From an archaeon (GTDB lineage Archaea > Thermoproteota > Nitrososphaeria > Nitrososphaerales > JACAEJ01): a DNA stretch of 13,496 nucleotides. Below, one piece after another: positions 1 to 5,797 of the stretch. The notes beneath the pieces were generated by a model. That model saw nothing but the letters and a program-made list of their open reading frames with translations, had not been told where the DNA came from and did not search any database. The stretch covers positions 1 through 13,496 of the forward strand of contig JACGUK010000028.1 in NCBI GenBank assembly GCA_024256265.1. The letters are read 5' to 3'. How positions within the stretch are numbered: the first letter of the stretch is position 1; the number at the start of each line of letters is the position of its first letter. The position numbers and the translations under genes were made by a program.

Positions 1-411
1 GTCCTTGATCATATTGAGCAAGCTAAGGCTTTAAAAGTCTTGGAAGCCTTGAATATAGATGGTAAGGATGGTAATGTAGTAACAGTAGCCATGAACGTCT
101 CAAGCAAAAAGCTTGGCAAGAAGGATATCATAAAAATCGAAAATAGGTTTCTGAAGCCTGAAGAGACGAATAGAATTGCTTTGATAGCTCCTAGAGCAAC
201 AGTAAATCTGATAAGAAATTATCAAGTTGTAGAGAAGAGAAAGGTGGAGATTCCGGATACCTTTGTAGATGTGTTCAAATGCCCGAATCCAACATGTATA
301 TCTAACTCTAATGAACCTATATCTCATATAATAGATGCTGTAAGAAAGGGTCCACCTTTGCTCAAATGTAGATACTGTGGCAGATTACTCTCACCAAACG
401 AATTGATTTAG
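1..411 (+). CDS. pyrI: Aspartate carbamoyltransferase regulatory chain, 5'-truncated
   Basis: Regulatory, zinc-binding subunit of aspartate transcarbamoylase, which pairs with the catalytic PyrB and passes nucleotide feedback to the first committed step of pyrimidine synthesis in the cytoplasm. The frame is open from base 1 and reads VLDHIEQAKALKVL, matching the family's N-terminal 'V(I/L)DHI..GKAL.VL' segment. Only about the first 15 residues of the usual ~150 should therefore lie to the left of the window. The C-terminal zinc domain is intact: FKCPNPTC (Cys-x4-Cys, bases 277-300) and LKCRYCG (Cys-x2-Cys, bases 361-381) supply four cysteine ligands. The nucleotide-binding domain includes KIENRFL and IALIAPRATVNLI. 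A TTG at 40 could be mistaken for the start, but homology continues upstream of it. pyrB is expected just upstream, outside the window. The 104 bp before the next gene and a separate TATA-like box suggest it is not co-transcribed with the ATP synthase genes. Confidence 0.95.
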   Translation, partial: VLDHIEQAKALKVLEALNIDGKDGNVVTVAMNVSSKKLGKKDIIKIENRFLKPEETNRIALIAPRATVNLIRNYQVVEKRKVEIPDTFVDVFKCPNPTCISNSNEPISHIIDAVRKGPPLLKCRYCGRLLSPNELI

Positions 412-477
412 AATTTCTGTTTTATTCCAGTACAACCATCATAGAATAAATGATATCAAAAATAATTGTAAGCTAAG

Positions 478-485
478 TTTATAAA
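478..485 (+). promoter_or_regulatory. TATA-like box for the ATP synthase C-I section
   Basis: TTTATAAA lies about 35 bp before the ATG at 516, the same spacing seen for TATA-like boxes before other genes here. It predicts a transcript start near 505-510 and a very short leader. This favours ATG 516 over the upstream TTG 495 as the start of subunit C. A second AT-rich element (AAATAATTG, about 460-468) could instead serve the TTG. Inferred from sequence only. Confidence 0.45.
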
Positions 486-515
486 GTGTAAAATTTGACT
501 GAACTTAGAAGGAAT

Positions 516-1652
516 ATGGCAATAAAGAGTGCGGTACGTTTTTCTTTCATAGCCGCTATTATTTCTACCTTAAAGTCCTATATGTTAAAACCTGAAGATT
601 ACGAAATGTTGTTCAAATCTGCTTCCATAGACGATGCCTACGAAGTCCTACAAAGAACATATTATCGAACGTGCTTTAGTGGGGCACGTGAAAAGATGGA
701 GATCGAAACTTTTGAGAGAAGAATGTATGAGGATTATTTTAACACTTTTAACAAGATTTACAGAGCATGCCCAAAAGCAAGTCTTGAAGTAATAGATGCT
801 ATGTATCTTAAGCATGAGTTATACTCTCTGAAGATGATTTTAAGAGCTTTGTTGAGTGGATTAGATACAGAATCCGCCCTTCAAACCGTGAATCCCATAG
901 GTAGATACAGCCCAGATGTATGTAGATCGATATTGGAATCAAGATCTATCCAGACGGCTATTGACAGCGTTAAAGAAATTATTGCTCTGCACCGAACCTT
1001 GACCGATGTGCTTAAGCAACAAAAAGAGTTGCTTCTCCCTTATCTTTTGGAAGCAACTATTGACAGATATTCGCTTATGAATCTCTGGAAATCTTTGTCC
1101 ATAAAGATTTTAATGTTTAAATTAAAAAATTATCAACCTTTCAATATCTGGAATTCTTTATCTCCTCACTCAGATAGCTTCGCTCGTCGTATCGTGGGTA
1201 AGATGGCAGACCTCTTAAATATTATGTTCATACTGCGTTCCAAATATCTGGGCTTAGAAGCAGATGTTATCCCATCTTTTATTATTCATATCCATCAATA
1301 CTTACCATCTTCAGAGTTGGAAAGAGTTATTCAAGCCCCAGCTCTTCGGGATGCTATGCAACTTTTAAGTTTGGGACATTACGGTAAGCTGATAACTCGA
1401 GCATCCCTCGGGTTAGAGATTGATCAAGCTCTATCTGAGATCGAAATAAATTTTGATCGTTATATAGCGGGAGAATGCTTGTACTCATTTCAAGGTATTC
1501 GATTTCATGTTGGAATCATAATTGCCTATCTGATGCTAAAGTTCAATGAAATGTCAGATATTAGAGCCATACTATTCGGTAAAGTTAATAAATTACCAAT
1601 TGACGACATACGTCGTAAGCTAATACTTCATCATGCTTTTGCATCTCGATAG
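516..1652 (+). CDS. atpC: A-type ATP synthase subunit C (central-stalk/rotor coupler)
   Basis: Subunit C (V-type d/AC39-like) sits between the central shaft and the membrane c ring of the archaeal ATP synthase. The start MAIKSAVRFSFIAA followed by a Lys-Ser and an 'edYe.L' segment matches the family's opening helix (YA..NARVRA..S.LL..E.Y..L). The protein is wholly helical-looking with no membrane segment. At 378 aa it is a little longer than the usual ~340-360. Overall similarity to well-known C subunits is weak, so the call rests on the N-terminal pattern, the length and the position directly before subunit I. Two starts are possible: TTG 495 (385 aa) or ATG 516. I chose 516 because the N-terminus then matches the family, AGAAGGA lies just before it, and the TATA-like box fits. 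It ends 11 bp before subunit I, so co-transcription is likely. Confidence 0.85.
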   Translation: MAIKSAVRFSFIAAIISTLKSYMLKPEDYEMLFKSASIDDAYEVLQRTYYRTCFSGAREKMEIETFERRMYEDYFNTFNKIYRACPKASLEVIDAMYLKHELYSLKMILRALLSGLDTESALQTVNPIGRYSPDVCRSILESRSIQTAIDSVKEIIALHRTLTDVLKQQKELLLPYLLEATIDRYSLMNLWKSLSIKILMFKLKNYQPFNIWNSLSPHSDSFARRIVGKMADLLNIMFILRSKYLGLEADVIPSFIIHIHQYLPSSELERVIQAPALRDAMQLLSLGHYGKLITRASLGLEIDQALSEIEINFDRYIAGECLYSFQGIRFHVGIIIAYLMLKFNEMSDIRAILFGKVNKLPIDDIRRKLILHHAFASR

Positions 1653-1663
1653 TGTTGGGGTAG

Positions 1664-3358
1664 TTGATAAGAATGGGGACAAAAACCACTCGGATTGAAA
1701 GACGTGCAGGACCCCGGGTACAGCACACCGTTTCAATGGTAAAGATAGCAGCTTTTGTGCACAAGGACTACATCAACACAGTCATGCATACAATTGGACG
1801 ACTTGAGAGCATTCAGCTGATAGACGCCCACCAGTCTTTTAAGGAGTTTAAAGAACCAGAAATTCCTGGGTCGACTGATTTCTCCGTAAAGATTGCAACT
1901 CTGCTCTCAAAAGCAGATTACTTAAGAACTCTCTTGAAGGTAAAATTTAGGAGGAGGAAGGTAGGCGCCCCTGTTGAAAGCGTAGATACTTTGTTGAAAT
2001 GGGCTGAGGAGAAAATCGACCTAATGGAGAAAGAAGTCAATTATATCCAGAATGAAATGGCAAGATTGAAGAAGGAGGAACTTAATGATTCAGAAAGGGA
2101 TGTGATAATGCAGGCAAGGCTGATAGAGGTATCCAATAGAGTAGGAACAGATTTGGAGACCGTTTCAGAAGCTCTTGAAGCTCAACAAAGAATAGAGGAT
2201 GCAAAGGCTTTGATGGTGCACACGAAGAATGTATATGCCTTTGAAGGATGGGTTCCTGAGGAGCGATTGAATAGGGTTCTTAATACGATCAAGGATTCTG
2301 CTGCAGGGTATGGAGATATAATTTCCGTCGAGAGGGCTCCTGCAAGTGCAGAGGAGGTTCGTAAGGATTACGAGAGACCTCCAAGCTTGCTAAGATACCC
2401 CTCAGTAACAGGAGTTTTTGCAGTCTTTTCTGGCTTGACCAAAGCCTTTGGCATGCCAAGCTACTATGAGATAGATCCTACTCTACCCTTTCTGATCACT
2501 TTTCCAATAGTCTTTGGTTTGATGTTCGGTGATGTTGGGCATGGTGCCTTGCTCCTTGCTTCGGGCATAATATTTTACTTGATGAAGGATAGGTTGAAAT
2601 TGAGATTCAAGCCTGGGAGCATTATCTATTTTGTTATAGCAGGTGCTCCCCTTATCGCCATAAACGGTGCTGCAGCCATAGTTATAGGATTCTTATATGG
2701 GGAGTTCTTTGGAAGCGAGGAATGGTTTCGGGGGCTTACAGGATTGCCTGGACCCCTTTGGTTCTCACCATCCCACCATCCTATGACGCTATTGAAGTAT
2801 TCTATAATGTTTGGAGTCTTTCAAATATCCTTGGGCTTATTACTGGATTTGATCAATAAGTTATCATCAAGGCGTTTTAAGGAAGCCACTACAGGCCCGA
2901 TTCCATGGCTCTGGCTCTACTGGAGTGGTAGCTACCTAGTATTTTCATATGGCTGGGCTGTCTTTAGCGTTATATTCAATCTTACTATCATGGGTCTATA
3001 CATTCTGCTACCCTTTGGAGTTCTTGTCACATTAAAATTTGTGGGGCATGGCTTTAATGGTGTAAACGAAGCGTTAGAAGCTTTCTTGATGTCTTTCTCA
3101 CACACTGTATCATATGCACGTATCTTGGCTCTTAAAATGATCCACTCTGCATTCAGTGTTCTAATCCTCCCGACAAGTCTCCTAACAATGCCCCTCTTCG
3201 TAATTGGAACTATTCTCCTCATAGGAATATTTGAGGGTCTGCTCGCCTTCTTGCACACTCTCAGGTTACACTGGATCGAATGGTTCACAAAATTCTACAC
3301 AGGGACAGGAAAGCCCTTCCAACCTTTCAGCACAAGAAGGCATCCTCATCTTGCTTAA
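1664..3358 (+). CDS. atpI: A-type ATP synthase subunit I (membrane subunit a)
   Basis: Membrane stator subunit that carries the two ion half-channels next to the K ring. The N-terminal ~235 residues are a soluble alpha/beta and coiled-coil arm (VKIAAFVHKDYINTVMHTIG, then Lys/Glu-rich helices). The C-terminal half has about eight membrane segments, beginning near residue 250. Conserved marks are MFGDVGHGA in the first pair of helices, HTVSYARILAL with the expected channel arginine at residue 486 (codon 3119-3121), and the closing LRLHWIEWFTKFY...KPFQPF. At 564 aa it is on the short side (family usually 600-700), mainly through a shorter soluble arm. The start is uncertain: TTG 1664, ATG 1673 or ATG 1736 are all in frame, and only a GGGGT at 1657-1661 resembles a ribosome site. 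It follows C by 11 bp and precedes the small membrane protein by 9 bp. Confidence 0.95.
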   Translation: MIRMGTKTTRIERRAGPRVQHTVSMVKIAAFVHKDYINTVMHTIGRLESIQLIDAHQSFKEFKEPEIPGSTDFSVKIATLLSKADYLRTLLKVKFRRRKVGAPVESVDTLLKWAEEKIDLMEKEVNYIQNEMARLKKEELNDSERDVIMQARLIEVSNRVGTDLETVSEALEAQQRIEDAKALMVHTKNVYAFEGWVPEERLNRVLNTIKDSAAGYGDIISVERAPASAEEVRKDYERPPSLLRYPSVTGVFAVFSGLTKAFGMPSYYEIDPTLPFLITFPIVFGLMFGDVGHGALLLASGIIFYLMKDRLKLRFKPGSIIYFVIAGAPLIAINGAAAIVIGFLYGEFFGSEEWFRGLTGLPGPLWFSPSHHPMTLLKYSIMFGVFQISLGLLLDLINKLSSRRFKEATTGPIPWLWLYWSGSYLVFSYGWAVFSVIFNLTIMGLYILLPFGVLVTLKFVGHGFNGVNEALEAFLMSFSHTVSYARILALKMIHSAFSVLILPTSLLTMPLFVIGTILLIGIFEGLLAFLHTLRLHWIEWFTKFYTGTGKPFQPFSTRRHPHLA

Positions 3359-3367
3359 ACGATAGAA

Positions 3368-3622
3368 ATGTCTAAGAAACGCTCTATCGGCAAAATAGTC
3401 AAATTTCTGATCTTTGGTCTTGAGCTACCAGCCTTCGTTCTATTAGGTCTGTATCTAGGCTTCCTGGTAGAAAAAGGGTTAGGCAGATCTTGGAGTGGAG
3501 CTTTTGTTTTATCGGGTGCACTCATAGGTCTTGTCTTAGGCTCGATGATCCTCTGGTGGACGGCTTTGAGACTATACAAAAGATCTAAGAGAAGCGTAAC
3601 ATCTCCTTCTCACACCGTCTAA
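3368..3622 (+). CDS. Small two-helix membrane protein, AtpZ/AtpI-like
   Basis: An 84-aa basic protein with two predicted membrane helices (about residues 10-32 and 42-65) and a short polar hairpin between them, ending in a Lys/Arg-rich tail. The pattern GLELPAFVLLGLYLG followed by a charged turn 'EKGLGRSW' and then a Gly-rich helix ALIGLVLGS resembles the bacterial AtpZ/AtpI group: G.EL in helix 1, a D/E-x-x-[LF]-G turn, and a Gly-zipper in helix 2. In bacteria those proteins are encoded next to ATP synthase membrane subunits. They are linked to c-ring assembly or magnesium/calcium handling. Here the gene lies 9 bp after subunit I and just before subunit K, a position that suits c-ring assembly. 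The family match is by eye and the function is inference. ATG 3368 is the only sensible start, and no clear Shine-Dalgarno site is visible, so translation may be coupled to subunit I. Confidence 0.75.
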   Translation: MSKKRSIGKIVKFLIFGLELPAFVLLGLYLGFLVEKGLGRSWSGAFVLSGALIGLVLGSMILWWTALRLYKRSKRSVTSPSHTV

Positions 3623-3631
3623 GACGGAGAT
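3601..3631 (+). other. Intercistronic stem-loop over the stop codon of the AtpZ-like gene
   Basis: ATCTCCTTCT (3601-3610) pairs with AGACGGAGAT (3622-3631) in a 10-bp stem with one mismatch. An alternative, mutually exclusive perfect hairpin is CCGTC-TAA-GACGG at 3615-3627, whose loop is the stop codon TAA. No T-tract follows, so this is not a standard archaeal terminator. It may be a processing or stability element between the I section and the separately promoted K gene. Confidence 0.5.
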
Positions 3632-3652
3632 AACATATTATCATACCGCAAA

Positions 3653-3660
3653 TTTTAATA
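3653..3660 (+). promoter_or_regulatory. TATA-like box for subunit K
   Basis: TTTTAATA is centred about 40 bp before the TTG start of K and predicts a transcript start near 3683, at the Shine-Dalgarno site AGGCGGTG (3682-3689). A private promoter makes sense for the ring subunit, which is needed in many copies per enzyme. Sequence inference only. Confidence 0.4.
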
Positions 3661-3696
3661 CTTGCATATCCTATCACCTTTAGGCGGTGTAGGGAT

Positions 3697-4020
3697 TTGA
3701 AAAAACAGACAACTAGAAATATCCTGTTCATGACTGCTTTTGGTGCCCTGATCTTATTTGCCCTTTCCTCAGTTCCACTCTCATTCGCTGCAGAACCTGA
3801 GCAGGCGGACGTGGGTCTCATGATCATTGGGGCAAGCCTTGCTGCTGGTCTCGCTTGCTTCGGGGCTGGCATAGGCTTAGGGATGGCAGGCTCGGCTGCT
3901 ATAGGCGCTATTAGTGAAAAACCTGAAATATTCAGCATGACCTTCATTTACATAGTCTTCGTTGAGGCAATTGCAATATATGGACTCGTCATTGCATTCA
4001 TGATCTTGGGAAGGTTATAA
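3697..4020 (+). CDS. atpK: A-type ATP synthase subunit K (proteolipid c ring), with N-terminal signal-like segment
   Basis: Ring-forming ion-translocating proteolipid. After a basic N-terminus there is a hydrophobic stretch (residues ~8-31) ending PLSFAAEPE, which looks like a cleavable signal peptide. The two classic helices follow: helix 1 (about 39-62) with the Gly-rich GLACFGAGIGLGMAGSAAIG, a polar loop SEKPE, and helix 2 (about 82-105) with the ion-binding glutamate E90 in VFVEAIAIYG. Sodium-binding rings usually have Gln in the GAGIGxG position and Ser/Thr after the Glu. Here they are Leu61 and Ala91, so proton coupling is predicted. At 107 aa it is a single-hairpin subunit, not a duplicated one. 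The TTG start is supported by AGGCGGTG, 7 bases upstream, matching the archaeal GGAGGTG consensus at all but one base. Confidence 0.95.
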   Translation: MKKQTTRNILFMTAFGALILFALSSVPLSFAAEPEQADVGLMIIGASLAAGLACFGAGIGLGMAGSAAIGAISEKPEIFSMTFIYIVFVEAIAIYGLVIAFMILGRL

Positions 4021-4183
4021 AAAGAAGCTAAGATTATCTGTCAAATGATAAAACGGATTTCTGAGTTGTAGATATACCACAATCTGCTATATGAAGACAA
4101 TTTTTAGGTAGTGCCCTTAACCTATATGCTTGACTTTCGTCTCAAAATGAAGATTGCAAACTCACTTCTTTAAGACTAGGAAA

Positions 4184-4191
4184 ATTTATTT
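4184..4191 (+). promoter_or_regulatory. TATA-like box for subunit H
   Basis: ATTTATTT is centred about 31 bp before the TTG start of subunit H, so the transcript would have almost no leader. The 198-bp K-H gap otherwise holds only a short T-run (ATTTTTAGG, about 4101-4109) that might end K transcripts. No small gene was found there on either strand. Confidence 0.4.
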
Positions 4192-4218
4192 AGTCCACCA
4201 TTTGACCTTATAGTTGAC

Positions 4219-4554
4219 TTGAGCGAACAGATAAGTTCCAAAACCGAGAATGTTATGGTAACACTATACGATCTAGAGAGGGAGTTAGATGAGGTGAAGA
4301 CTAGAGTCGAGGGTATGAAGAGAGAACTTCTATCCTTCACACAAGAAGAGGCCAAAAGGGCAAAAAGCGAAGCTCTGGGCGAGGTTAAAAAGAAGGTAGA
4401 AGGAGAAGTGGCTGATATAAAAGCTAGGGCTGAGAAAGAAGCAGAGGATACCTTGGCTAAGAGTGAGGAGAAGATTAGAGAGCTAAGGGCTAAGACAAAG
4501 GGAGTTTATGATCAAGCAATTGATGTAGTATTGAAGGCCATCCTTGGCGAATGA
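4219..4554 (+). CDS. atpH: A-type ATP synthase subunit H (peripheral stalk)
   Basis: A 111-aa soluble, highly charged protein that is almost entirely predicted coiled coil. It runs from DLERELDEVKTRVEGMKREL through repeated Glu/Lys/Ala heptads and ends AIDVVLKAILGE. Both the length (usual 100-110 aa) and the closing 'vv..iL.e' segment fit subunit H (AhaH, also called G), which wraps with subunit E to make the peripheral stalks that hold the A3B3 head against subunit I. The call also rests on its place among ATP synthase genes and on no other H candidate being present. The start is TTG 4219, reached by an almost leaderless transcript. Coiled coils of this kind are easily confused with one another, so the exact subunit name is a little less sure than for A, B, D, I and K. 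Confidence 0.85.
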   Translation: MSEQISSKTENVMVTLYDLERELDEVKTRVEGMKRELLSFTQEEAKRAKSEALGEVKKKVEGEVADIKARAEKEAEDTLAKSEEKIRELRAKTKGVYDQAIDVVLKAILGE

Positions 4555-4567
4555 GAAATTCTAGCAA

Positions 4568-4584
4568 GTAGATAAAAAATCTAC
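4568..4584 (+). other. Short perfect hairpin after subunit H
   Basis: GTAGAT-AAAAA-ATCTAC is a perfect 6-bp stem with a five-base loop, 13 bases after the H stop codon. It could help end or stabilise the H transcript, but there is no following T-tract. Confidence 0.35.
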
Positions 4585-4592
4585 AGCCTAGT

Positions 4593-4618
4593 AAAGTGCC
4601 ATCTCTTAAAAAGTGCCA
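4593..4618 (+). repeat. Direct repeat AAAGTGCCA x2 in the H-F gap
   Basis: Two exact copies of AAAGTGCCA (4593-4601 and 4610-4618), 17 bp start to start. They lie about 90-110 bp before the F promoter. This might be a regulator site or chance, and no other copy was noticed in the window. Confidence 0.3.
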
Positions 4619-4702
4619 CAGTCCAAGATAGGGAGCTTTGCCAATTTTTGATATTATATGAACTTGATAGGTTCATTAAAGTTTTTGATGATTCTGGGAA
4701 GG

Positions 4703-4710
4703 CTTATAAA
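4703..4710 (+). promoter_or_regulatory. TATA-like box for subunit F
   Basis: CTTATAAA lies about 33 bp before ATG 4740 but only 6 bp from its end to the upstream in-frame ATG 4713. A transcript starting about 27 bp downstream of this box would exclude 4713, which supports 4740 as the true start. Confidence 0.45.
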
Positions 4711-4739
4711 TTATGAACCTAATCAGATTATGGGCAAGA

Positions 4740-5039
4740 ATGCGCGTAATAGCTTTAGGAAAAAAGAGTTTCGTGACAGGCTTCAGATTGGTTGGAATGC
4801 CTGGGATAGAAGTAAAAACATCTGATGAAGCCTTGAAGGAGATAATGAAGATCGCGAAGGATAGGGAGACAGGTTTGATACTAGTGAGTGATGATATAGC
4901 AAAACCCATTCGCCAAAAGATCATAAATCTGAAGACCAAGCAACCCCTGCCTCTGATATATGAGCTACCAGCCCCTGGTGCCCCTCAAGAGAAGATAGAG
5001 TATAGGACTCTATTAAGATCGATACTAAAGATGGCTTGA
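4740..5039 (+). CDS. atpF: A-type ATP synthase subunit F (central shaft)
   Basis: Small Rossmann-like subunit of the rotating shaft that binds D and tunes catalysis. From ATG 4740 the protein is 99 aa and begins MRVIALGKKSFVTGFRLVGM, which matches the family opening 'M.i.viGd.d.vtGFrLaGi'. The middle ETGLILVSDDIAKPIRQKI matches the usual 'g.iliTe.ia..ir..i' strand-helix, and the end has the common P..IYELPAPG segment. An in-frame ATG at 4713 would add nine residues (MNLIRLWAR). I rejected it because family members start at the beta strand and the TATA-like box would place the transcript start downstream of it. The length is normal. The gene stands alone between two gaps of 185 and 144 bp. Confidence 0.93.
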   Translation: MRVIALGKKSFVTGFRLVGMPGIEVKTSDEALKEIMKIAKDRETGLILVSDDIAKPIRQKIINLKTKQPLPLIYELPAPGAPQEKIEYRTLLRSILKMA

Positions 5040-5063
5040 TAACGTTACAAAATTTAATGGAGA

Positions 5064-5098
5064 ATTTTTTAATCCTTTTCGGCTTTTATTACCTTTTA
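5064..5098 (+). terminator. T-rich run downstream of subunit F
   Basis: A stretch with repeated T-runs (TTTTTT at 5065-5070, then TTTTC, TTTT and TTTT up to 5097) follows the F stop codon by about 25 bp. Archaeal RNA polymerase commonly terminates at such oligo-T tracts without a hairpin. It would separate F from the downstream E-A-B-D unit. Confidence 0.5.
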
Positions 5099-5103
5099 TA
5101 TAA
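5094..5103 (+). promoter_or_regulatory. Strong TATA-like box upstream of the E-A-B-D unit
   Basis: TTTTATATAA is close to the archaeal TATA consensus and predicts a transcript start near 5125, just before a GTG (5129) that opens a 20-codon ORF. It is the farther of two promoter candidates for subunit E. Confidence 0.45.
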
Positions 5104-5128
5104 GATGTAAAAGAAGGTGGCAGATACT

Positions 5129-5191
5129 GTGAGCAAGATAAAGCCTATAAATAAGGGTATACACGTAGTTTTAGGCGTTAATCTTGAGTAA
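5129..5191 (+). CDS. Possible 20-aa leader ORF overlapping the start of subunit E
   Basis: GTG 5129 opens a 20-codon frame (MSKIKPINKG...VNLE) whose TAA (5189-5191) overlaps the TTG start of subunit E by 8 bases in another frame. AGAAGGTGG lies at 5112-5120, and a strong TATA-like box is centred 30 bp upstream, the spacing used by the nearly leaderless genes here. If translated it could couple termination to initiation at E. A frame this short can easily arise by chance, and a second TATA-like box lies inside it, so this is tentative. Confidence 0.25.
   Translation: MSKIKPINKGIHVVLGVNLE
5145..5153 (+). promoter_or_regulatory. TATA-like box proximal to subunit E
   Basis: CTATAAATA is centred about 35 bp before TTG 5184 and predicts a leader of only a few bases. 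With the box at 5094 it suggests two tandem promoters for the E-A-B-D unit. Confidence 0.45.
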
Positions 5192-5792
5192 GGCTATGGA
5201 GAATGTCATAAGAAAAGTTGTGGGCGAAGCTAGTGAGGAGGTAAAGGCGATTTTTGAAGATGGTTTAAAGGAATCTTTGAAGGTGTTAGAAGTAAGCAAA
5301 AGTGCGACAATTATAGAGGCCGAGAAGATGCATGAATCGACGAAGAGACAAGCAGAGACTCTTAGGCTACGTGTGTTAAGTGGCGTGGAACTGACTACTA
5401 GGAACAAGCAACTCGAACTCACTGAACAGATGATGAATGAAGTATTTCAAAAAGCCTTTGAGAGGATTGAGAAAATCACGTCTTCTGATAGGTATAAAAC
5501 ATCCATCAAACGACTGTTAGAAGAAGGTGTAGATGCTATAGCCAGCAAAGATTTGGTAGTGTCATGCAATAAAAAAGATGGCAAAATTCTTAAAGCGGTT
5601 GCTGAGGAAGTAGCTAATGAGAGAAAAGTGAACATAAGGGTAGCTGAGGAAGCAATTGAATCCGTAGGAGGGGTTCAGGTCAGAAGCTCCGATGGCACTA
5701 TGTTTTACGACAACACTATAGAAGCAAGAATGGAGCGGCTTAAGCCTTTGCTTAGGAAGGACATCGCACCACTCTTCATAAGCAAGGAGTGA
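5184..5792 (+). CDS. atpE: A-type ATP synthase subunit E (peripheral stalk)
   Basis: Forms the peripheral stalk with subunit H and contacts the top of the A3B3 head. The 202-aa protein (typical ~190-205) has a long charged N-terminal helix (residues ~1-95, coiled-coil-like, [17 protein letters not shown] and on) followed by a compact alpha/beta C-terminal domain. The latter carries the family pattern [25 protein letters not shown] and a final [10 protein letters not shown], matching 'GG....s.dG...vdnT.e.Rle......ei...LF'. The TTG start at 5184 is about 35 bp from a TATA-like box, and an ATG at 5196 is an in-frame alternative. It is the first gene of the tightly packed unit, and its stop codon lies within the ribosome-site region of subunit A. 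Confidence 0.95.
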   Translation: MSKAMENVIRKVVGEASEEVKAIFEDGLKESLKVLEVSKSATIIEAEKMHESTKRQAETLRLRVLSGVELTTRNKQLELTEQMMNEVFQKAFERIEKITSSDRYKTSIKRLLEEGVDAIASKDLVVSCNKKDGKILKAVAEEVANERKVNIRVAEEAIESVGGVQVRSSDGTMFYDNTIEARMERLKPLLRKDIAPLFISKE

Positions 5793-5797
5793 TGAAT

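Noticed and set aside
2932..3288. 118-codon open frame on the minus strand opposite subunit I
   Set aside because: It is antisense to conserved membrane helices of subunit I, including the essential arginine segment, and its translation has no recognisable domain or ribosome site.
3585..3947. 120-codon open frame on the minus strand opposite the AtpZ-like and K genes
   Set aside because: It mirrors the Gly/Ala-rich codons of subunit K, runs through the K promoter region and shows no family pattern.
4021..4218. Small gene or structured RNA between K and H
   Set aside because: Frames on both strands stop within about ten codons of any start, and no strong stem-loop was found.
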